Shown here in pieces: positions 6,407 through 10,030 of a stretch of 10,030 bases of DNA (its first letter is position 1; the number at the start of each line of letters is the position of its first letter). The notes beneath the pieces were generated by a model. It had not been told where the DNA came from. It saw nothing but the letters and a program-made list of their open reading frames with translations, and did no database searches. Both the position numbers and the translations under genes were made by a program. The stretch comes from CAIUMH01 sp037142475 (GTDB taxonomy: Bacteria; Actinomycetota; Acidimicrobiia; Acidimicrobiales; RAAP-2): assembly GCA_037142475.1 (NCBI GenBank), contig JBAXAR010000071.1:1-10030 (forward strand), given 5' to 3'.

Positions 6407-7792
6407 ATGGCAATGCGCATCGAGACCGACAGCATGGGCCCAATTGAAGTTCCCGATGAGCGTTATTGGGGGGCCCAGACGGCTCGATCTCTGCATCACT
6501 TCGAGATCGGTTCCGACACCATGCCCGCACCCCTCATCCATGCCTTCGGCGTTCTCAAGGAAGCCTCGGCGGTCGTTAATCGCGACCTCGGAAAGCTGTC
6601 GCCTGAACTCGCTGACTTGATCTGCCAAGCGGCACGAGAGGTCTCGAGCGGCACCCTCGACGACGAGTTCCCGTTGCGTATCTGGCAAACGGGCTCAGGC
6701 ACTCAGACCAATATGAACGTCAACGAAGTGATTTCAAACCGCGCCATCGAAATCGCCGGCGGCGTGCGGGGATCCAAGGACCCGGTCCACCCCAACGACC
6801 ACGTCAACATGTCGCAGTCTTCCAATGACACCTTCCCGACAGCAATGCACATCGCAGCCGCTCGCCAGATGCGCGACCGCCTCGTTCCCGCCGTCACCAA
6901 GCTCCGTGATTCGCTTGCCGTCAAGGCCGAGGAGTACGCCTCGATCACCAAGATCGGCCGTACTCATCTCATGGACGCCACACCCCTGACGCTTGGCCAG
7001 GAGTTCAGCGGCTACGTCGCCCAGCTTGATGCCGACCTGAGTCGTATCGAGGCATCGCTTCCCGGGCTCTACGAGTTGGCCGCTGGTGGCACTGCCGTTG
7101 GGACAGGACTCAACACCCACCCTGAATTCGGCGAGCGGGTCGCTACGGCCATCGCCGACCTGACGGGCGTGCCCTTCGTCACCGCCCCCAACAAGTTTGC
7201 CGCTCTCGCCGGCCATGACGCCCTCGTCTGGGCCTCAGGGACCCTCAAGACCTTGGCTGCATCGCTCACGAAGCTGGCCGATGACATGCGGTGGCTTGGC
7301 TCAGGGCCCCGAAGTGGACTCGGCGAACTCCGCCTCCCTGAGAACGAACCTGGTAGTTCGATCATGCCCGGCAAAGTCAACCCGACACAGTCCGAGGCAA
7401 TGATCATGGTGTGCATCCAGGTGATGGGGAACGACGCTGCCATCGGCATCGCCGGGAGTCGGGGGAACCTCGAACTCAACGTCTGTAAGCCCGTGATCAT
7501 TCACAATTTTCTGCACTCGCTCACCCTCTTGGCCGATGCCTGCCTCCGTTTCGAGGAGTTCTGTGTCGCTGGGCTCGAGCCCGACCTCGCCCAAATTCGG
7601 CGTCACCTTGAGAACTCGCTGATGCTCGTCACGGCCTTGAACCCCCACATCGGTTACGACCGAGCAGCCGAGGTCGCCAAGAAGGCCCACAAGGAAGGCA
7701 CAACGCTGCGTGAGTCGGTCATTGCGCTGGGCTACCTCACCGGCGAGCAGTTCGATGAAGCAGTGAAGCCCGACGAGATGACACACCCGTGA
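6407..7792 (+). CDS. fumC: Class II fumarate hydratase (fumarase C)
   Basis: This 461-residue cytoplasmic enzyme interconverts fumarate and L-malate in the TCA cycle and belongs to the heat-stable, iron-independent class II fumarases (usual length about 460-470). Seen in order are Thr95-Gly-Ser-Gly-Thr-Gln-Thr-Asn-Met, Ser138-Ser-Asn-Asp with Pro-Thr-Ala-Met-His, Thr-His187 in Gly-Arg-Thr-His-Leu-Met-Asp-Ala-Thr-Pro, and the mobile loop Gly-Ser-Ser318-Ile-Met-Pro-Gly-Lys323-Val-Asn. His187 and Ser318 match the known catalytic pair of the family (His188 and Ser318 in E. coli FumC). The frame is open further upstream to 6305, but ATG 6407 follows a near-perfect AAGGAGG and gives the N-terminus typical of the family (Arg-Ile-Glu-x-Asp-x-Met-Gly). 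Aspartase and argininosuccinate lyase share the fold, but the motifs favour fumarase. The gene's stop overlaps the start of the next gene. Confidence 0.96.
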   Translation: MAMRIETDSMGPIEVPDERYWGAQTARSLHHFEIGSDTMPAPLIHAFGVLKEASAVVNRDLGKLSPELADLICQAAREVSSGTLDDEFPLRIWQTGSGTQTNMNVNEVISNRAIEIAGGVRGSKDPVHPNDHVNMSQSSNDTFPTAMHIAAARQMRDRLVPAVTKLRDSLAVKAEEYASITKIGRTHLMDATPLTLGQEFSGYVAQLDADLSRIEASLPGLYELAAGGTAVGTGLNTHPEFGERVATAIADLTGVPFVTAPNKFAALAGHDALVWASGTLKTLAASLTKLADDMRWLGSGPRSGLGELRLPENEPGSSIMPGKVNPTQSEAMIMVCIQVMGNDAAIGIAGSRGNLELNVCKPVIIHNFLHSLTLLADACLRFEEFCVAGLEPDLAQIRRHLENSLMLVTALNPHIGYDRAAEVAKKAHKEGTTLRESVIALGYLTGEQFDEAVKPDEMTHP

Positions 7793-8070
7793 GCCGTCCT
7801 GCTCCCCTTGATGACGCCACCGTCGACAACGCCATCGCAGCGCTTCGTTGGCGCCGTGAAGGATCTCAGTTGGTCTTCGAAGAAACCCTGCCGTCGTTCG
7901 CCGCAGCGCTCGGCTTTGTCGTGAGCGTCGGAGCCCTGGCGGAGGCGGCTGACCATCATCCCGACATTGATCTTCGTTTTCGAACGGTCCGTCTCGTGCT
8001 CACTACTCACGATGCCGGAGCGCTAACCGAGTTGGATCTTGCTCTCGCCAGGGGTATCGACGCCCTCTGA
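7789..8070 (+). CDS. 4a-hydroxytetrahydrobiopterin dehydratase (pterin-4a-carbinolamine dehydratase, PCD/PhhB family)
   Basis: This 93-residue single-domain protein would dehydrate 4a-hydroxytetrahydropterin in the recycling of pterin cofactor after aromatic amino-acid hydroxylation. The family signature is clear: a Trp in the N-terminal helix, a Phe-x-x-Ala-x-x-Phe segment, Ala-Asp-His56-His57-Pro58-Asp-Ile, and Thr-His74-Asp-Ala-Gly-Ala-Leu-Thr-Glu-x-Asp. The two His of the HHP motif and His74 are the expected active-site residues. The GTG start at 7789 overlaps the fumC stop as GTGA, so the two genes are almost surely co-transcribed and translationally coupled; no good ribosome-binding site of its own is visible. 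No phenylalanine hydroxylase gene is seen in this window, so the substrate source is unknown. Many bacteria carry PCD-like proteins without a hydroxylase. Confidence 0.92.
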   Translation: MSRPAPLDDATVDNAIAALRWRREGSQLVFEETLPSFAAALGFVVSVGALAEAADHHPDIDLRFRTVRLVLTTHDAGALTELDLALARGIDAL

Positions 8071-8098
8071 CTCCTTCGGGTCTTCAGCCCTCAAGGAG
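8071..8098. terminator. Hairpin between convergent genes, possible two-way terminator
   Basis: CTCCTT (8071-8076) pairs with AAGGAG (8093-8098), and GGG (8078-8080) with CCC (8088-8090), closing a 7-base loop with a small internal bulge. It starts right after the dehydratase stop codon and includes the last codons of the phosphatase gene read from the other strand. The place suits a terminator serving both convergent genes. There is no T-run on either side, so it would be an atypical terminator or only a weak pause. Confidence 0.35.
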
Positions 8099-8833
8099 GT
8101 GGTTCCGCAGGGTTTCAATCACGTCAGACTCGATGCCAAGGTGCGCTGCGAGTGCTTCGATCGAACCCCAGCGAGTGTCAATTTCGTCGAGAAGACGCTC
8201 AATGTTCGACGGGTCAGCAGAGAAGACCTCATGGGCACCCATGATGGCGTCCTCGGCGTCCGGATAACGGTCGACCAGTCGAAGTCTCAGCCGATCCATC
8301 CCGAGGCCACTCAAGGAGTAATCGAGCACGATCTGGTCTCGGGGGATGCCCAAAAGACCGAGGACGAGAGCCGTCAGCACACCAGTTCGATCCTTCCCTG
8401 CGGTGCAATGGATCACGAGAGGCTGCGCCCCTCGACGACTGATGACCCGCAGGGCCTCTGCAAGTTCCGTTGATGCGGCGTCGAGCATCTCAAGATAAGT
8501 CTCTGCGAGGAGACCGGGCATTTTCTTGAACTCATCGGGATGAGGCACCGACTCCATGAGGGGCAGGTGGTGGAAGTCGACGTCAACGGCGCTGACATCA
8601 AATCCACCATCTTCGAGTTCGGTGGTCGTCCGGAGATCGAGCACCGTCGCTATCCCCAGATCCTTGATGGCCGCGTAGTCCTCGGCGCTCAGATTCACCA
8701 GAGAGTCAGCCCGATAGAACCGGCCCCACTTGACGGTGCGCCCGTCGATCGCTCGGTAGCCGCCAACGTCTCGAAAGTTGACGGGTCCCTCAAAGACAAT
8801 GATTCGCTGGTCGTCCGCACCGCCAAAAGCCAT
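8084..8833 (-). CDS. Tyrosine/serine phosphatase of the MptpB (Y_phosphatase3) type
   Basis: This 249-residue cytoplasmic protein, with no signal peptide or membrane helix, should remove phosphate from phosphotyrosine and perhaps phosphoserine or phosphoinositides, as related enzymes do. It opens with Pro-Val-Asn-Phe-Arg-Asp-Val-Gly-Gly-Tyr, the family's N-terminal signature, and continues with Arg-Phe-Tyr-Arg-Ala-Asp-Ser-Leu and Val-Leu-Asp-Leu-Arg. The catalytic P-loop is His142-Cys143-Thr-Ala-Gly-Lys-Asp-Arg149-Thr-Gly, where Cys143 is the nucleophile and Arg149 binds phosphate. The start is fixed: an in-frame TAG lies four codons upstream of ATG 8833. No clear ribosome-binding site precedes it. 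It lies 110 bp downstream of the third acyltransferase gene on the same strand, with a possible promoter of its own in the gap, and its 3' end faces the dehydratase gene with 13 bp between. Confidence 0.93.
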   Translation of the reverse strand: MAFGGADDQRIIVFEGPVNFRDVGGYRAIDGRTVKWGRFYRADSLVNLSAEDYAAIKDLGIATVLDLRTTTELEDGGFDVSAVDVDFHHLPLMESVPHPDEFKKMPGLLAETYLEMLDAASTELAEALRVISRRGAQPLVIHCTAGKDRTGVLTALVLGLLGIPRDQIVLDYSLSGLGMDRLRLRLVDRYPDAEDAIMGAHEVFSADPSNIERLLDEIDTRWGSIEALAAHLGIESDVIETLRNHLLEG

Positions 8834-8888
8834 GGCCCGACACTACCGAGGCTGCGACCCCCAGTGATCCGATCAAGACCAGTGGCGG

Positions 8889-8919
8889 TACATAGGAACG
8901 AGTTCGCCACGCAAGTCAA
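8889..8919 (-). promoter_or_regulatory. Possible promoter of the phosphatase gene
   Basis: On the minus strand, TTGACT (8914-8919) is followed after 19 bases by TATGTA (8889-8894), near matches to housekeeping -35 and -10 hexamers. The spacer is 1-2 bases longer than ideal. Transcription would start about 50 bases before the phosphatase ATG, so the phosphatase may be expressed apart from the upstream acyltransferase. Confidence 0.4.
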
Positions 8920-8943
8920 CCCAAGGGCTCTCTCGAGTTGTCT

Positions 8944-10030
8944 TCAAAGCCTGATGACAGGCCCCGAGGTCCCGACGAGCACGAGACCCACGACCACAGC
9001 GAAGGCCACTGGGATCGACCACCGATTCCGATCGATCCACGCTGACCTGCGGACGGGGTTCTCGATGAACCGATAGCTCAGATCGGCCAAGACCACGCTG
9101 AGGGCGAAGACGAGGATATTGGTAGCAAGGGCGGAAAGGCGAAGCGGGCTGATCTGGAGCAGCGTGATGATCGCCATGTGAAAGAGAAAGAGCCCGTAGG
9201 AAATACGCCCCAGATACCGCAGCGGCCTCACGCCCAACAACCGCCCCAGCGGCGAGGGGTCGAGTTGTCGAACATCAGCAATCACGAGTGTCGCGAGCAG
9301 CGAGAACAGCAGGAAACCCCCAGTGAACATCCACGGCTTGGGGTAATAGAACAGCGATGGCTCGGAGCGCACCATACCCATCAGCATCGCGATGACAAAG
9401 GCGAGCGGAGCTGCAATTGAAAGCACCCTGCGCCACGAGCGTCCCGGCTGTGGGCGAGCGGCTGTGAGCCAGGCGAGCGCGGCACCACTCAGGAGGCCAA
9501 ACGCTCGTGAGTCGGTCCCGTGATACGCCCGCATGGGGTCATTGAAGACAACCGTGTAGAGCGTGAAATGCGATGAACGCCAGAACCACGCCATGAGACC
9601 AACGGAGGCCAGAGCTGCCGTAGCGCTCACCACCACTCCTGCAATCCGACGGTAGCGATGACGAAGCGACATGATCGCTACCGTCACTAACGGCCACACC
9701 AGGTAGAACTGTTCTTCGATCGACAGGCTCCAGAGATGCCAGAGCAGCCGAGGCGAAGACACCCCGAATCCGAGGTGATCGACTTGAATGCGATGCCAAT
9801 TGGCGACGAAGAACACGGCAGCGAACGCATCACCCCTGAATGACCGGGGGTTCAAGGTGGGGTCGCTCCAGGGACCGTTCAGCCAAGCGTGGAGGTCAAT
9901 GACCGCCAAGAGGCCGATGACCACGAGGAAGAGTGCCGGGAGCAGGCGCTTCGCCCGACGGACCCAAAAGGACACGAGAGCGATCCGCTCCGTAGCGGCC
10001 TGCTCCTCGATCAAGAGGCTGGTGATGAGA
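8944..10030 (-). CDS. Third OafA-like acyltransferase-3 protein, N-terminus outside the window, no SGNH domain
   Basis: The frame is open to the right edge; the visible 361 or so residues begin within Leu-Ile-Thr-Ser-Leu-Leu-Ile-Glu-Glu, equivalent to the segment after helix 2 of the tandem copies. A TTG at 10014 is an internal Leu, not a start. Family motifs include Arg-Arg-Ala-Lys-Arg-Leu-Leu-Pro-Ala-Leu, His-Leu-Trp-Ser-Leu-Ser-Ile-Glu-Glu-Gln-Phe-Tyr (9703-9738), Asp-Ser-Arg-Ala-Phe-Gly-Leu-Leu-x-Gly-Ala and Ile-Glu-Asn-Pro-Val-Arg. It is related to the tandem pair but clearly diverged. The protein stops about 10 residues after its last membrane helix, exactly where the other two go on into linker and SGNH domain; no SGNH remnant is found downstream in any frame on this strand. 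Stand-alone acyltransferase-3 proteins are well known, so this need not be a truncation. It probably acylates an envelope glycan or lipid. Confidence 0.9.
   Translation of the reverse strand, partial: LITSLLIEEQAATERIALVSFWVRRAKRLLPALFLVVIGLLAVIDLHAWLNGPWSDPTLNPRSFRGDAFAAVFFVANWHRIQVDHLGFGVSSPRLLWHLWSLSIEEQFYLVWPLVTVAIMSLRHRYRRIAGVVVSATAALASVGLMAWFWRSSHFTLYTVVFNDPMRAYHGTDSRAFGLLSGAALAWLTAARPQPGRSWRRVLSIAAPLAFVIAMLMGMVRSEPSLFYYPKPWMFTGGFLLFSLLATLVIADVRQLDPSPLGRLLGVRPLRYLGRISYGLFLFHMAIITLLQISPLRLSALATNILVFALSVVLADLSYRFIENPVRRSAWIDRNRWSIPVAFAVVVGLVLVGTSGPVIRL

Noticed and set aside
8695..8943. Remnant SGNH domain or frameshifted tail downstream of the third acyltransferase
   Set aside because: No Gly-Asp-Ser or Asp-x-x-His block is found in any minus-strand frame, and the gap is only 110 bp before the phosphatase gene.

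Overview
The window looks like chromosomal DNA from a high-GC bacterium, most likely an actinobacterium. The evidence is dense G/C-ending codon use, GTG starts, short gene spacing, an MptpB-type tyrosine phosphatase, and large membrane proteins typical of actinobacterial envelope-glycan loci. Acidimicrobiia would fit, but that is a guess. I see no tRNA, rRNA, CRISPR array or transposase.

Layout. Positions 1-560 (+) hold the 3' end of a gene that starts before the window, probably the extracytoplasmic tail of a polytopic membrane protein. It converges with a polytopic membrane protein at 631-1830 (-) that resembles GT-C/PIG-V-type glycosyltransferases. A short divergent intergenic region (1831-1916) with a 10-bp palindrome leads into two tandem genes, 1917-4064 and 4110-6248 (+). 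Each encodes an OafA/YrhL-like acyltransferase-3 membrane domain fused to a C-terminal SGNH domain. After a 158-bp gap come fumC (6407-7792, +) and a 4-bp-overlapping pterin-4a-carbinolamine dehydratase gene (7789-8070, +). These converge with a tyrosine phosphatase gene (8084-8833, -). Upstream of the phosphatase on the same strand is a third acyltransferase-3 gene (8944 to the window edge, -), which has no SGNH domain.

The most notable feature is the tandem acyltransferase pair. The first 1347 bp of homology (1931-3277 and 4124-5470, offset 2193 bp) are identical base for base when read by eye. The identity stops 10 bp before the SGNH Gly-Asp-Ser motif. The middle of the two SGNH domains is strongly diverged. 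A terminal block of 108 bp is again about 90% identical, and 10 of its 11 differences are synonymous. So one constant membrane acyl-transfer module is joined to two different SGNH modules, and a recent duplication or gene-conversion tract ends at the domain boundary. Recombination between the repeats would delete 2193 bp and leave one intact gene carrying the second SGNH module. The second gene has no clear ribosome-binding site, but a 12-codon ORF with a good one ends in a TGATG overlap with its start.

The membrane genes suggest a locus that builds and O-acylates a cell-surface glycan. Its substrate and acyl group cannot be read from the sequence. The fumC-dehydratase pair is metabolic and marks a break from the glycan genes, although a further acyltransferase lies beyond it.
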